Below, piece after piece: positions 47,001 to 60,515 of a DNA stretch of 64,000 bases (position 1 is its first letter; every line of letters starts with the position of its first letter). Origin of the DNA: Strongyloides papillosus (Eukaryota > Nematoda > Chromadorea > Rhabditida > Strongyloididae); the NCBI GenBank assembly GCA_005656395.1, contig SRSI01000018.1, forward strand, positions 309,863 through 373,862. Reading direction: 5' to 3'. Below the pieces are notes generated by a model, which worked only from the letters and a program-made list of their open reading frames with translations, was not told the origin of the DNA and ran no database searches. The translations under genes and the position numbers were made by a program.

Positions 47001-47464
47001 ACAATATAGATATATTATTTTTAAAGAGGTATCTGTGTATTTATTAATTCCATAAAGTGAGGAGTTAATATAAATGAGGGGAACTCATCAATGTGTATGA
47101 TATTTATTAATGGACATTCAATTGATTTTGTTTCCTTGAAAATGTGTATTTAAATACATAATTTATATATATTTTGCTTTGATAATTGATAGTTGAAAAG
47201 ACATTATTGTCGTTGGGATGATAGCGTGAAATAATTTTTTGATAAATTTAATAATACTAAAAACAAAATCATTGTTGATAAAAAGAGGATAATTTAATGG
47301 TGATACAAATTATTTCGTGATGGACGAAAATGTGTAATAGTATTTTAATGTGAAAGATATGTTTTATTCCTCCAAGTTAAAGGAGTATATTACTTAAAGG
47401 ATAATGCAACTTCCTCTTGTTGTAGGTGACTGTTAGACCAACTGTGAGATGTTATTTTAAGGTA
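44059..47464. other. intergenic region between the MIG-18-like and BarH genes
   Basis: This is the shared upstream region of the two genes, whose 5' ends face each other. No gene or repeat is recognised. GTGACGTCAC at 44293-44302 is a CRE-like palindrome about 240 bp upstream of the MIG-18-like start; its relevance is unproven. Confidence 0.4.
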
Positions 47465-47760
47465 ATATTAACCTTGTATGATCTTCGATAATCCCTTAAG
47501 CTTAATTAAATTAATATTACTCATTTTCCTGGCATCACACTTAAGATTCTCTGTATCCGGAGATGTGGTGGGAGTAAGATGATTAATGGAAGCCAATATT
47601 ACAGGAAAAAAGCCTCTAAAATCCACACCCACTTTGATAGAGCCTTTTATTTTGGCATAAAATGTTTTTAAAATCATTTTCTTGACAATTAATTTAAAGC
47701 TCACACCCATACTCATTATCTATTTTGTCTCCTCATTCCATCCAACAATCCACTTCTAGC
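47465..47760. other. less AT-rich island ~750 bp upstream of the BarH gene
   Basis: The stretch is visibly richer in G and C than its surroundings (for example CCGGAGATGTGGTGGGAGTA). An 82-codon minus-strand frame crosses it but matches no family. It could be an enhancer or a non-coding RNA of the homeobox locus. Confidence 0.3.
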
Positions 47761-48487
47761 ATGTTATATCTATAATATACATGTAACTTTCATTCAAGGC
47801 CGTCCCTTTTTAACAATATAAATAAATATATATTTCTAATATGCTTCAATTACCATAGAATGTAACTTCAAACCATCCCGCCTCCTTGTAACAAAATAAT
47901 CTCATATCATACACCTCTCTCGTTGAATATTTATCTCCTCACTTATATTATACTCATTCATCTAAATATTGTACAATAAAATTAACCAATAGTGTGATAG
48001 ATAGATGGAACAATTTTATTGCTTCAATTAACTTCTGTTTCAGTATTATTAAAAGAAGGCAGTCAATTTAATGTTCATTTATTTATTTCTTTGAGGTTCA
48101 TTCTTTCAAAAACTTAACTGACACTTTAATTTCAATTTATCTTTATATTATAAAAAATATATATATATATTTTACTCATTATATAATATATAGATATTAC
48201 ATGTACATAAATTTATTAATACTTCTATGGAGAACCTTAAACTATTCCCATTTGGGATGTAGTTATATATTAATAATTTAATCAAAAACATAGTATTTAT
48301 TTGACAAAGAGTTTAGCTTTTTTATGTTCTTTAATATTCATAGCCATCAACTTAAAATAATACTATACCTCTGTATATATGTTCAATGTATTATTACTTC
48401 CTTTATATTTATACATAAAAAACATACTTTAATTTTTATTTTATTATCTTTGTTCTCTCCTAATTTCTCTATATATATATTAATCTA
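47761..48487. other. BarH gene 5' flank
   Basis: AT-rich, with pyrimidine-rich text leading to the splice acceptor at 48488. There is no other gene. Confidence 0.4.
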
Positions 48488-48494
48488 TTTTCAG
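48488..48494 (+). promoter_or_regulatory. probable spliced-leader trans-splice acceptor
   Basis: TTTTCAG lies 17 nt before the start codon of the BarH gene. A consensus acceptor this close to the ATG fits trans-splicing, although an upstream cis-spliced non-coding exon is possible. Confidence 0.5.
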
Positions 48495-48511
48495 AAATAC
48501 CTTTTGATAAG

Positions 48512-50039
48512 ATGATAGATCCTAAAAGTTTATTTCTTAATCCATTCCTATGTGCTGATCCAAATGCTTTAAGTATACTGCAAAATTCATTAAATAATTC
48601 TCATAGATTGTCAGGGAATGGCAATAATGGTGGTGGAAATTCATTCAGAATCCTAGATATCCTAGAACCAAATGCTTCCAATGATGGAATGTCAAAATTA
48701 CTATTCAACAACAAAATCAACCAACAATTTAATAACTCTTCATCATTATCTAATAAAGGTAAGAAAAAATTTGTTAAGATAGCGATTAGTTAACGATAGA
48801 GGTGTAAAAGAGAAAGAAAGAAGATAGATGATAAAAAAGATCTTTTTTCTTGTCACCAAATTTACCTTTTCTATAAAAAGATAAATCATCAATTGTATTT
48901 TCTTTTTAACTCTTTATGACCTATAATATATAAAGCGACTTTTAATTAATTACCTAAAATTGGTAATTGTTATTAGTTAATGGAGTTGTTTATTGTTTTT
49001 TGATAAACATTCCTTTGATGAGTTAACTGATCCGTAACAATGAGAGGAGGTAATTAATTAATTAGTTATTTTAAAAATTATCCCCCTTTTCCTTAATTTA
49101 TTAACAATTTAAAAGTAATTAAAAATTTCTGTTCTTATACAATTGTTGTTCTTTATAGATATTCTATTGTCTTGTTCAAAGGATTTAGATAGGGAAAGTG
49201 TATCTATTGATAGGTCTCCGACACGTTCACCAGCTTCCCTCCGTTCAAATAGTCCCTCACAGACAGATTCTGGAAACAATTCATTTTCAAGTAACAAAAA
49301 ATGTCGGAAAGCTAGGACAATATTCACAGATAAACAGTTACAAGAACTTGAAAATACATTCGAGAAACAAAAATATCTCTCTGTCCAAGATCGTATGGAT
49401 TTGGCACAAAGGATGGGTCTAAGTGATACACAGGTAAAGACATGGTACCAGAATAGGAGAACAAAATGGAAGAGGCAAGCTTCTGTGGGTATGGAGTTGT
49501 TAAATGAGGCAAGTAATGTTGCTGCTGTCCAGAATTTAATAAGAACAAATCCTTATTGGGCTAATTATTTTACCAATCACCAAATGATGGCATTAGCGGC
49601 AGGAGGGACAGGAGGTAGTAATAATATTAATAGTGGTAGTAAAATTATTGGGGGTAATGGTTTACCTAGTAATAATACTGGTTTTATAAGAACTCCAACT
49701 ATCCTTGGTGGTCCTGGTATTGGGGGTGCTGGGAATTTCTTGAATTTTCCTAATCCTGCTTTTATTGGAGAACAGGGATTGAGTTGTGGTGGTAATAGTG
49801 GGATACCGAATTTGCCAATATTCTTTCAGATGCCTGGATCTTTTGGAGGTGTTGATTTAAGTAGTCCTGTTATTAATTCAAATACAGCTTCAACTGTTAG
49901 TACAAATAATTCTACGACATCTGAGGAGGTATCACCAATAAAGGATAAGAAGAATGTTGATAAAGATGAGGTAGAGGAGGATGAAGAGAAGGATGGGAAG
50001 AAAAATAATAAAGATGAATCTAGTGATGAATCACCATAA
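48512..50039 (+). CDS. ceh-31: BarH-class homeodomain transcription factor (two exons, 375 aa)
   Basis: Exons 48512-48758 and 49159-50039 flank a 400-bp GTAAGA...TTTATAG phase-1 intron; the spliced length is 376 codons with stop. The homeodomain occupies residues ~129-190 ([54 protein letters not shown]); Tyr in WYQNRR is the BarH hallmark. Directly after it, a [18 protein letters not shown] segment is shared with nematode CEH-30/CEH-31. Near residue 46 FRILDIL matches the FIL/EH1-type motif that recruits Groucho co-repressors. The tail is glycine- and asparagine-rich, then acidic and lysine-rich. Bar proteins act in the nucleus to specify neurons; in C. elegans CEH-30 controls survival of male-specific CEM neurons. 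ceh-30 and ceh-31 are close paralogues and I cannot decide which is the orthologue. Confidence 0.88.
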
Positions 50040-53000
50040 ATTAAACCAAAACCAAATATTTTTCTTTTCCTAAACCAGTGCTTCAATAATCTTTACAAAC
50101 CTTTTCAAGAAAAAGAAAATTAAATATATAAATAAAAAATGAAATTACAAATCATAGGCATTTAATAGTAATATTGATAAAAAAGATTTCTTTTTTATTA
50201 TATTGCCAATGATTTTCTTTCAAAATATTTCTTATATTAACTTTGGTATATTATCTAATATATATTTAATCAAAAAAGTGAAAAGGAAAACAAATTGTTT
50301 AAAGAAAGAGAGAGATACAAAATAAGTTTGATCTTGATTAAATGTTAATCTCATTAATTTTATTATATATTCACCTTTTATATTGTTACATCATTCGCTC
50401 TTTTTCATGTATATCTATCTTTAATAAAAAGAACCAAATATATTATCAAACACCTGACAACTTATGGAGAAGATTATTTAATGTAGAACTTTTTTTAAAA
50501 TATTTTTTATTTTAATTAATTACTTATGGTACTTTTGGAGGTAGTGTTTAAATTCTTTTGTATATGTTTATTGAGGAGTTTATAGATTATTTACCCGTTC
50601 CTTGAATTATTTAAATATTATAAGGTACCTTTATTAAAGGTTTTCCTTTTTTTATTTCCACAAATGCCATGACACATCTAAATGGTGTTGTAGTGTTAAA
50701 TGTGTGATTTCCAATTAATAATGTGTCTATTACTTTTTGTATAATAAAAGAGAAAGGAAGTATAAAAATTAGCCATATGTCAACAGAGGGATTGTTATTT
50801 TTTTAAACACATACAACTTACACCATTATCTTTCATTAACATCAATTGGTGTTAGATTATTTTTATTAATAAAAGTAATGGATTCTTTTTTTATGTCTTA
50901 AAATAATTTTTATTAAACTTTTCAAAAAGTAAATGGAGATAAAGGGGGTAAGATTGTGTGTGATGTAGATGTTTCTTCAACTCTTAAGGGATCTATTTTA
51001 TAATATTTTAATGGAGGAAAAAAAGAGACATAGTAATTTGTTGTTTAAAAATATTATTTCATGGAAAAAAGAAGTTAAATAAAAAGATTTTTATTTAATG
51101 TTAAGTAATATTTTATCTTAAACTACAGTTTTGTTGTAAATTAAATTTTTTCCTCAATATAAATAATATATATTTATATGGTATAAGTAATCTACATAAT
51201 AAATGAAGCACTTTAGAGTTGTTAAAGTAATTTGTTAATATTGTCATTAAAAAGAATTTTACTATTGTTTTATATGAGTTTTTGTTTTGAGGAATAAGAA
51301 ATGGAAAGAAATGAATGTTGGGAGAGGATATTTATCATCCAAGAAACCATTTAATATGATTTCCATGTAAAGAGCTATTGATATGTGTTAGGGTTGATTA
51401 ACTTAATTTGCCGTTTCCTATCATTTTCTCTCAAATCCTCATTATTAGATAACCAAAAATAGAGTATAAAATTTTTATATAGTAAGAGGGATAGTGATTA
51501 TTTTTAATTTAAAAGTGATATAATATTTTTATCTTTCCTATTTACCATATATCATTCTTTTTATCTTACTCAATCACCATGGAATGGGTAGAAAAGAATT
51601 TTTAATTTTTTTGTTATTCTATATCATTAGAAAGTTGAAAGTGAGATAATTAATTAAGTCAATTTCTAGAGTAAAACTAAATTAACAATTGCGTGTTAGT
51701 TGTTAAAATTTTGTCCTCCTTATTGTCTCCAATTATCACTAACATATAATTTTAAACAACTTGTCATGATACAATTAAACAATAGATATAATATATATAA
51801 ATAAATAAATATATATGTATATCTAGAAACAACTAATTATCTGGTAAATAAAGTTCAAAGTTGTAAAATATGTTTTTATGTCTTTTGTGAAAATAGTAAT
51901 TGGGGATAATAGGGATTTATATTATCTTAACTTTGTATCAAGAATCGCATATTAATATTAATGTTGCAATGTCTTAAACTCCAACAACAGGTGTCATTAT
52001 ACACTACACCTACAGTTACCCGTCAGATGCTTTAATGAGAAAGTAGTGATGTTGCAATATTAGGTAGTGGATGAAGGTATTCGGGTATGTTTTGTTATTT
52101 GATATGAGGAAACTAATTATATTGCGCAAAAAAAGTTGTCAATTAAATAATTATTATTTTCGTTTAGTGAAATGACCTTGTCACTGTAAACATTAACTTT
52201 AGCTAACGTTAAACTGTATATTGTTTCTAACATCCAATCACCTCTAATTCATCACTCTCTTAATTATGTTTTTACATCTTTTACCATACTTTTTTCCTCC
52301 ACAATACAATTTGATCTACATTGACAGGTGATGATCTTTATTTTTTAATGAGGTAAATAAAGAAATTTGACTAAATGTAACTTTACAGGTGTGAATTATT
52401 AACGTTCCATTTGAAGAACATTACTCATATCGGCACCCTTTCTTAATAAGATTTAAAGATAATAATAATTTTTTTTGTTTAATTAAAAGAAATACATGGA
52501 GCCAGAAGATTATACATGTATTTAAAGAGAGTGAATTATTGAGAAAGGAAATGTTATTAAAAGGATAATATATTTGTGAAGATATATAATATCTTGTTAT
52601 AATGATCATTTAAATTTTAATTAATACTTTTGATTGACACCTGAACTTGAGTTTAAAATAGAGTAATTGACAAAATACCATATTCTATTGTTTAGGTGTA
52701 CAGAGATATAATTGTTATTTTTAGATAATCCCTTTATCCTTTACATCAAGTTTAACCAGGTAAAGTATACCACATGCCTAAATAGTAACTTTACCATCAT
52801 TAACAACAATGGCAATATAATATCAATTACCTCTTTAACATAGAGTAATTGGCTTAATAGTATATTTAAACCAATAACATGTATATATTTAAGTTAATGA
52901 TTAATGAATTAACTCTTGAAGGGTATTAACATCATGTAATACTTTATTAGAGGGATATTTATTAGAAAATGATCTCATACAATAACATTATAAACTCTTA

Positions 53001-55589
53001 TAATGTAATTACCAACACTAAAAATGTGATAATGATAGATTAAGGAAAATGAAATCTTTTAATCCAATTGACATTGATATAAATAACTAATAATAAATTT
53101 AAGTATCTCTTTTTTTAACACATAACTTCTGTTTTCACTCATATTTCAATTATTAATTTGCGAAATATTTTTATTAACAAGCTGTTCAATATATTTATCA
53201 CGCAATTTCGGCATCCACAAAATACAAAGAATCTGTATATTAATAAAAACAATATAAATCAAGTGGTCTTTAGAAAGACAATTACAAGATATGATAGAGA
53301 CATATTACATCTTAATATTTAATAAATAGGAAGATAAAAGAGGACCATGCGAAGGTTATTATAATTTTAAACATCCAAAGATTCAATAATAATTTTAATA
53401 TGTTACATTATATTGTAATACAATATTATATATTTACAAACATTTCGAAAAAGAAAATGATCTTTAAATAATTTGTATGGAGAAGATAAAATGATATCCT
53501 TTATAAAACATGATGTCAATTTATTATTAATTACACTCATTACCATTCCTTTTTGTAAAAAGAAATAATTATCATTTTGTTTTACCTTGCATATATTTAC
53601 ACCTCATTAGAAATAATTAATTATCTCACAAGTAATTTCTCCTTTTTTCACAGGGGAGATGAAAGAAAAAGTATCCGATGGTTTAAGTTATGATTGTTAA
53701 ATATTTTAAAGGAGATAAAAGGGATTTTAAATAGAAGTACATAATAATTTTTCGTAATTTTCAACAAAAACTTTCTTTTATAAAAGAGAGGGAAAAAATA
53801 TAATAAACAAATACCAAATAAGATGATTTCAAAGATAGGTTTCAATTTAATAATCTACTTCAAATTACAGTACCATATAAAAGGGTATTGATACAAAATA
53901 CGTAAATTAAACACCTATAATAACAAAAGACAGTGATTTAAAAGATGATAATTGCAATAGAATCCACTTGAAAAAGAGAGTAAAGAACTCAACAATCAAG
54001 TTAAAAATCAATCTCCTTCATTTTTCTCCAAATAATAATTACCATACATAAATATATTATATATTTAATAAAAAAAGTTATTAAAGACCAATTGTATTTC
54101 CATTAATATATCCATCACACCATTATTTCATGTATTTTTAACATAATTAAAACCTGACAAATTATAATTTTATAAAGATAAATCCTTTTACCTCTCTCTC
54201 CTGTCTTTAAAATATATAATAGTAACTTTTAACAAAAAATTATATACCACTTTTAAAAATTTGATACAATATTATTTAGAGATATCTTTTGATATCAAAC
54301 AATAGCACTTGAAAAATGTTACAATTATCTAAAATGTGTATTTTCTTTTTACAATTAAAATACCTAATTTTTTTTATTAATAATTATCAAAAAAAATAAT
54401 ACATTCTGTTGTGGTTAATGTTGTAGTAAAATATTTTAATATTATCAAGAAATTGTGGTAAAAAAAGGAATAGATAGTGTAATTATTTTTAATTAAAGAA
54501 TTTGTTTATTTTAAAATTATTTTATTAGTTTTGGGGATATTTTATTTGATTTTAATTTTGTTTAATAATGATGTGGAATTTTAAATTTAGTAAAGGATTA
54601 ATTTTTATTAAATACTACTTTTTCTTTAATTTTGAACGTTTCATGATAAAATATGAGTAAAAAGTTGTGGAAACATTTATTTTTCATAGTTTTAACAATT
54701 TTTAAATTATAACAAAGCAAATAAATCAAGATAACTATTATTTCAGTAAAAAAAAGTGTACCTAACCATAATATAATTTATATACCTTAACATTCATTCA
54801 AAGTACCTTGCATTTTAGCAAAAAAACAAAATTAATACTATTAATAAAAGTGCATTATAATCCATTTATTCATGCAAACTTTTATAATTAAATAATAATA
54901 TTTGAATGGTAGTTATTATGTGTTTAGTAAAAATATATGAAGGTCTATTAATCATTTAGGAGATTCTAAATATTCTAATGAAGGCTTATTTTAATGATAA
55001 GTAAAAGTTTTATCTTAGTTTGATGTTAAAAATTGTAAACATGGAGCGGAAATTGTGTTGTTTTGGTATGTTTAAAATAATTTTTAAAATTTTTGTAGTG
55101 TTTAGTCTTATCAGTTCAGGCCATTGTCAAATAAATAGTTTTTCAAATGTTCATTTCTTTATTACAGTGAATTTTATTTGGTCTTAACAAATCTATAATA
55201 AAAATAATACAATTAATATAATATTCAATGATTAAAATTAATTATAAAATTTATAATACAATGAAAGGACCATTTTATATATAGATAATTTTTATTTTAA
55301 ATTTGAATATTGACAATTATTTTTGGAGACATTCCAACTATTACAATTAAAAAATATTTCTAGAACCACATTAATTTCTCTCAGTGGACTTTTTGCCAAC
55401 ATGATATTATTTAATATACCAATGAAGCCTATGCTTCCCATTGTTTCGTTAAACATTTCAACGCACTCTACTTATAATTTGTTTTATAAAAGCTATCACA
55501 ACTCTTTAGTCTCCAATTTGGAATATTATTAATTAATCTCTAAATATTAAATTTTTCCTCTTTTTATGAACTTAATCTACCAAATTGCT
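50040..55589. other. 5.5-kb non-coding region 3' of the BarH gene
   Basis: No genes, terminal repeats or RNA genes were recognised. AATAAA-like signals follow the stop (AATAAA at 50130). Developmental regulators often have large regulatory flanks, but no specific element can be supported. Confidence 0.4.
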
Positions 55590-56450
55590 TATAGATTATT
55601 TTATTCCGTTAGCTTTTAGAAAAGTTGTGTAAAAGACAAAGCTATAAAGAAAAGTTATCAAAATGGGGATGTTTTTTGAAGATAAATTAAGTATTATTGA
55701 CTACTGCTTTTGAGGCTTTTTTTTCGTACTAAATTGAGAAAAAATACATCTATTGACTATTTAGTCACAAAAATTGATAAAGGTTAAAGAAGATTGTGGT
55801 AGTGATAAAATTGATTTTTACGAAAAAAAAATGTAAATGAAAAAATTGAATCTTAAATTAATACAACTCGTTTTTTTGTTCAGCAATTAAGTTTGTTATA
55901 GCTCTATATTTTAAGTTATATGGAGATATATTTAATTGATTTTATTGTATTTCTTTTTACTAAGTTATAACTATTTAACTTTTTAATTTAAAAAAAAAAT
56001 AGTCCCACTCTTTGATCTATAACTCAACAAATAATTAATCAATCTCAATATTATTAAGCTTCCCCACGATTTCAAATTTTATCATTTCGAATGACTTATA
56101 AAATATTTCATTTCGTTGACACTGAAAAAAAGTTAATGAAGTAATAAAGCCATTTAAAAGGGAACCGAAAAAAAGAGTTTTTCTTAAAAATAATGATGAA
56201 AAATTGAATATTAATCAACATTACATGCTAATTTATATTGTGTTTCTTTCTACATAGCATTTTATTTTTGATAAATAAACAGTCTTTTACTTATTTTTGT
56301 AAAATATCAAATAGATAACTTAGTCAATTTTAGTAACAAAAAAAAATGAAATCTTTCTAGACTCCTAAATTAGACAAAAAAAACACCTCTTTTGACTGTT
56401 TAATCGTAAAGACCGTTTATGTTTAGAAAGAGTTATGTTGAAGACAAATT
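55590..56450 (-). repeat. old copy of the ~530-bp Helitron-arm repeat units
   Basis: Diverged match in the orientation of 28711-30712: AAAAAATACATCTATTGACTATTT, with AAAAATTGAT and GATAAAATTGATTTTTACG, recalls ATACATCAAATGACTATTTG...AACAAAATTGATTTTTAC. No Helitron terminus was found nearby. Confidence 0.6.
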
Positions 56451-57293
56451 TTTTCCATTATGGATAGATAAAGTTAACGTATTTTTTAATAAATCTAGAG
56501 AAATTAAATAATGTATCACTACTAATATCATCTTCTAAAGTGAAAAATTCTGTTTAATGCCTCGCATGTAAACAAATTTTAATTAGAAATGTAGTAAAAT
56601 ATAAATCAAAACCTTAAGAATTTATAGAATTAAGCTAACTTTGAAAATTGTTTGAAACCAAATTTTCAACAACGTTAAAATTGCATAATGAAGAGATATT
56701 ATTTAAGCTGACTTGAAAAAACATGTTAAATATGGCACATCAGTGTCATGAATTTTAAAAGTACATAAAAAGAAATTCTAACAGATTAAGTTAAATTAAC
56801 ACAAATTTGCTAGTTAACCAGACTTATCTCTTTTTGAGCAATTAATTACCTTTCAATAAGATCTTTTTCATAATAATCATAAATATACGAAGAATACAAG
56901 AGTTCAAATGTGACGAAGAAATTATTGCTAATTGACAAAGATTATGTCTATTTAACAAAAATGATAGTAAGACTAGTTTTTTAATATTTACGTATAAGAG
57001 TAACTGTAGCTCTTCTATGATATATAAGATAAGGAAATTGTTTTTCAACTACTTATAGATGAATATAATCATAAATGTTATTGATTTTTTGGAAATAATT
57101 ATTTGAAATTACTCCAATATTTTATAAATAAATTTCTTATAAGAAATGAAAAATATCATAAAAATTAAAATAAATAAATTTTTAAGTTTTAATATAATTA
57201 AAATCAAATAACTAAAAATATGATTTTCTATACATGCTATTATCTATAATTTTTATGAATCATGAAAGTCTATAAAAGAACCACTAATATAAT
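56451..57293. other. AT-rich non-coding spacer
   Basis: No supported feature. Confidence 0.4.
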
Positions 57294-57502
57294 TGTTATA
57301 CATTACACGCGTAATGTATCAAACTTAAATGTAATCAAAATTAAAATTATATAAATAAGATTGTTTCAATAAAATAGTCATAATAAACCCAAGCGGAGTT
57401 GGAGTAAGTGGCTCTTTTTTATAATGTTTTATTGTATATTTTTTAGTTTTATAATTTACAAATAAATTTACGTTGAAATTGTTTAATAATTTATAATAAT
57501 AA
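57294..57502 (+). repeat. ~200-bp dispersed repeat, copy 2
   Basis: Nearly identical to 4706-4901, with an 8-bp insertion and small gaps. The mariner element at 57505 begins right at its end. Confidence 0.65.
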
Positions 57503-57504
57503 TA

Positions 57505-58419
57505 TTAGGTTGGTGCATATATAATGGCCGCAAATTCTTACTACAAATTTCCAATGTAAAAAATTGAAATAAATAAATTTGTATTAAAACGGTCTTTATG
57601 TAGAAACATAGGGGAACTTGCCCCTATAATATTTTGCATTTTATCTCAATTTTTTGAATAAATTTTAAAAAATTTATGTCAGATCTTAAAAACGTTGTCA
57701 AAAAGGAAATTACGGGTAATTTTCTTGCATGAGTTCAAACTTAGGCATAATAGAGCTGAAGCTCATCGAAACATAGTGAATGCATAGGAGGAAGAGTCAA
57801 CTTCTGAACACTCTTTGTGTCGATGGTTTGAGAAATTCCAAGGGGTTAATTTTGCCCTCAATAATGAAGAGGATAGCGGAGGACTCCTTACTACCAATAC
57901 TAAGAATTAATAAAAGATTGTAAAACTAAATCTAAAGCAGTCACCAAGAGAGTTAAAATATATTGACGGGAGCTTGAGAAAATAGATGAAAAACCAAAAA
58001 AAATCATCGAGCTTTAAAAATAGAAATAACCCAATACTATAGAATGGCAAGATAAGATGCCATATTTCAAAACTAATTAAAAAAAAACTTGCTGAATTAA
58101 AATATGAAGCTCTATCTCATCCTCCATACTCTCCTGATCCCTTTTCTACAATTTTCGATTTGTTGAAGCATTTGGATGCATTTTTTAAGAATAAATTGTT
58201 TAAAAATCAGGAGTCGGCAGAAAGTGATTTCGGTAACTTTTATTTGATCCAAAAGTCCTGAATCCTATAAAACGGGGATTAAAAAGCTGATAGAATGTTG
58301 AGAAAAATGTATAGATTGAAACGGGTATTATTTTAATTAATTTACTTAACACAAACTTAAATAAATATTGTCTTAACTCATTTTTTCTCTTTGCAGCCAT
58401 TATTTTTGCACCAACCTAA
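57505..58419 (+). mobile_element. mariner element with intact ends and a dead, internally deleted transposase
   Basis: Terminal repeats TTAGGTTGGTGCATATATAA and TTATTTTTGCACCAACCTAA are flanked by TA (57503-57504, 58420-58421). The 915-bp length is short of the ~1.3 kb norm. N-terminal transposase text (LHEFKLRHNRAEAHRNIVNA, SLCRWFEKFQGVNFA) and a C-terminal remnant (KKLAELKYEALSHPPYSPD) survive in broken frames; the catalytic core between them is mostly lost. TTAGGTTGGTGCA is the classic mariner terminus. It differs from the family at both window edges. Confidence 0.88.
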
Positions 58420-58822
58420 TATTTATCAATTATCAAAAGTTAAAACTTATCTTTTATTAAATATAAGAAAGTCAATTACAATAAAAAGTAAAAAATTACT
58501 ATATATAAATCATGTAAATTAAATATATTTTCTATGTTGTCTTTTTTATATTTTTTTAAATGTTTGTATCTTTGTATCTTTGATGCCTAACAAATCTGCC
58601 AGAGCCTATATGTTTTTCTATTTAGAATAAAAAAACTTAATCTTTGAGAGTGATTTATTAATATAAAATTATTTTTTAATTCTATTTTATAGTAAAAATT
58701 TAAAGAAATTTTGGTGGTGCGTATGTACAAGAGAATAAAAATTTTTACAATAAAATTAATAAGATTACAAAACAATAATAGCCACCTAAGTTTTATTTGT
58801 TTTAAAAATTTCATTGCTGTTC
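58420..58822 (-). repeat. segment related to 33640-33900
   Basis: On the minus strand, TTAGGTGGCTATTATTGTTT and GTACATACGCACCACCAAAA match TTAGATGGCTACTATTCTTT and GTACATAAGCACCACCAAAA in the right Helitron arm region. The TIR element at 58823 was inserted into this block. Confidence 0.6.
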
Positions 58823-60074
58823 ACACAGAGAAATTTACGCAAAAAAACATTCTTATGCCATAATTTTTAGTCCTCAAAATAAAATTGCATAAAATTTTAT
58901 TCATTTTTAAATATATGAATTAACCATCTTATCATTTTGTCGTAGATCGTAAAATATTTCTGCTTTTTTTTACAATATTTTTTCTTAAAGTAAAATTTTT
59001 ATATGATAAAAAGTTTTGTGGCAGTAAATTAGACGAGTTTTATTTAATCTTTTATTCGTGGCCACGAATAATCAGAAAAATTAAATGTGAAAAATTATAC
59101 TGACTATCGCTTTATATATGTTTTTTATTTATCGATGACCAATGACCACTATTTTCTTTCTTATTACAGGTACATGGTTTTACTGTAAACAGATAATAAA
59201 TTATTATTTCTTATCAGATATAATTAAAAATATTTATTAATTTTTTTAATAATATATAAAATATCTAAAATATTTATATGAACATTATCTAGAATTTAGT
59301 CCCATAAATTTTAAGTTCATATATGCTAGATAATTCCTATATTTAAAATAAGAGAAAGAGATATCACGAAATTATTTTTGATATTTAAACCTTTATCTGT
59401 TTTAATATACGTAGCTTTATATGTCAATTCTCAAACATTACTAATGTTTAAAAAAATAACGAAAGTGAAAACTAATCTATACTTTGAATTTCAATCATAT
59501 TTAATAATATAAACCTAGCCTTTTATACTAATTAGAAGTTTAATTTAAGTACTCTTTTTATTTTACTATTTCACTATTAAAAATTTAAGAAAAGTTATTC
59601 AAATAACAAACTGTTTGAAATCATTAAAATATATAATAAAACAATTTTTAAAGAATATTTATACTTTTTTAACATTTAAAAACTTATGTAATATTTTAAC
59701 ACTAATCATCAATATTATAAAACATCATAAAAATAAAATGTTAATTGATAATTTACAACAACATTATTATGAAACAAAAGATTACTAAGTTTTTTGATAC
59801 CTTTTTTGTAATTGAAAAGAAGGTAAATAGCTTGTCCAAATGGAACAAGTAAAGCGAGCTGCTGCTTGTTAAATATCTATCTTTTATCAAATTTCATATA
59901 TGAATTGTTTTAATATATTTAAAAAAAACAATAATTCCAAATAAATATTACAAAATATATTGTAGGCGACAATAATAAATATAACGGTCGAATTTTGCGT
60001 TTAGCATAGAAAATTATATGCTTGGGACGAAAATTAAAAATTGAGAATGATTTTTTGTGTAAATTTCTCTGTGT
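58823..60074 (-). mobile_element. non-autonomous TIR element, copy B (~1.25 kb)
   Basis: Ends ACACAGAGAAATTTACGC and GTAAATTTCTCTGTGT; inverted relative to copy A at 2720-3791 and ~180 bp longer. No transposase frame is present. It splits the block shared with 33420-33900 into the parts at 58.7 kb and 60.1-60.3 kb. Confidence 0.72.
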
Positions 60075-60515
60075 TTTTACTTACTATAATACAAAATTAT
60101 TATTTCTACTAACTTCTTATAGACGTTACTAGAATCCTAAACTCGTTCCTAGAACTAAACTAGATTAATTAATTTCTAATAAACACACAGCAATGGATAA
60201 TTAACTCTAAACTAAATAAAATTTCGGTGACACAACGATTATATATATTAGTTTTCGATGACTTTTAAAATTGCATGACAAAAACATTTTATTTTAACCT
60301 TTACTGATTTACTTTATTAAAAATAAATTGTTAGATTATGAATAATAAAGAATGACAAAATAATCGAAATGGTGTATTACTATTATAATACTACAGATAA
60401 AAAGCCTATAAAGCTATAAAAAATGAGAGAATTACATTTCTTTGTAATTAAAATATTCTTGGTAAAAAAGAATTGTAACTAACATTTTTATTACTTGATA
60501 CTTTGTTTTTTTAAT
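60075..60515 (-). repeat. 3' flank of gene E, shared with gene A's flank and the gene D arm
   Basis: On the minus strand AATACACCATTTCGATTATT matches the flank of gene A (2200-2220), and GTCTATAAGAAGTTAGTA matches 33594-33611. The flank is therefore built from the same repeats that follow gene D. Confidence 0.6.

Noticed and set aside
48759..49158. TRA-1/GLI-type site in the BarH intron, as reported for C. elegans ceh-30
   Set aside because: No GGGTGGTC or its complement was seen in the intron, so no male-specific regulation is claimed.
49826..50086. Minus-strand frame over the BarH C-terminus
   Set aside because: Antisense of the acidic tail; no homology or start context.
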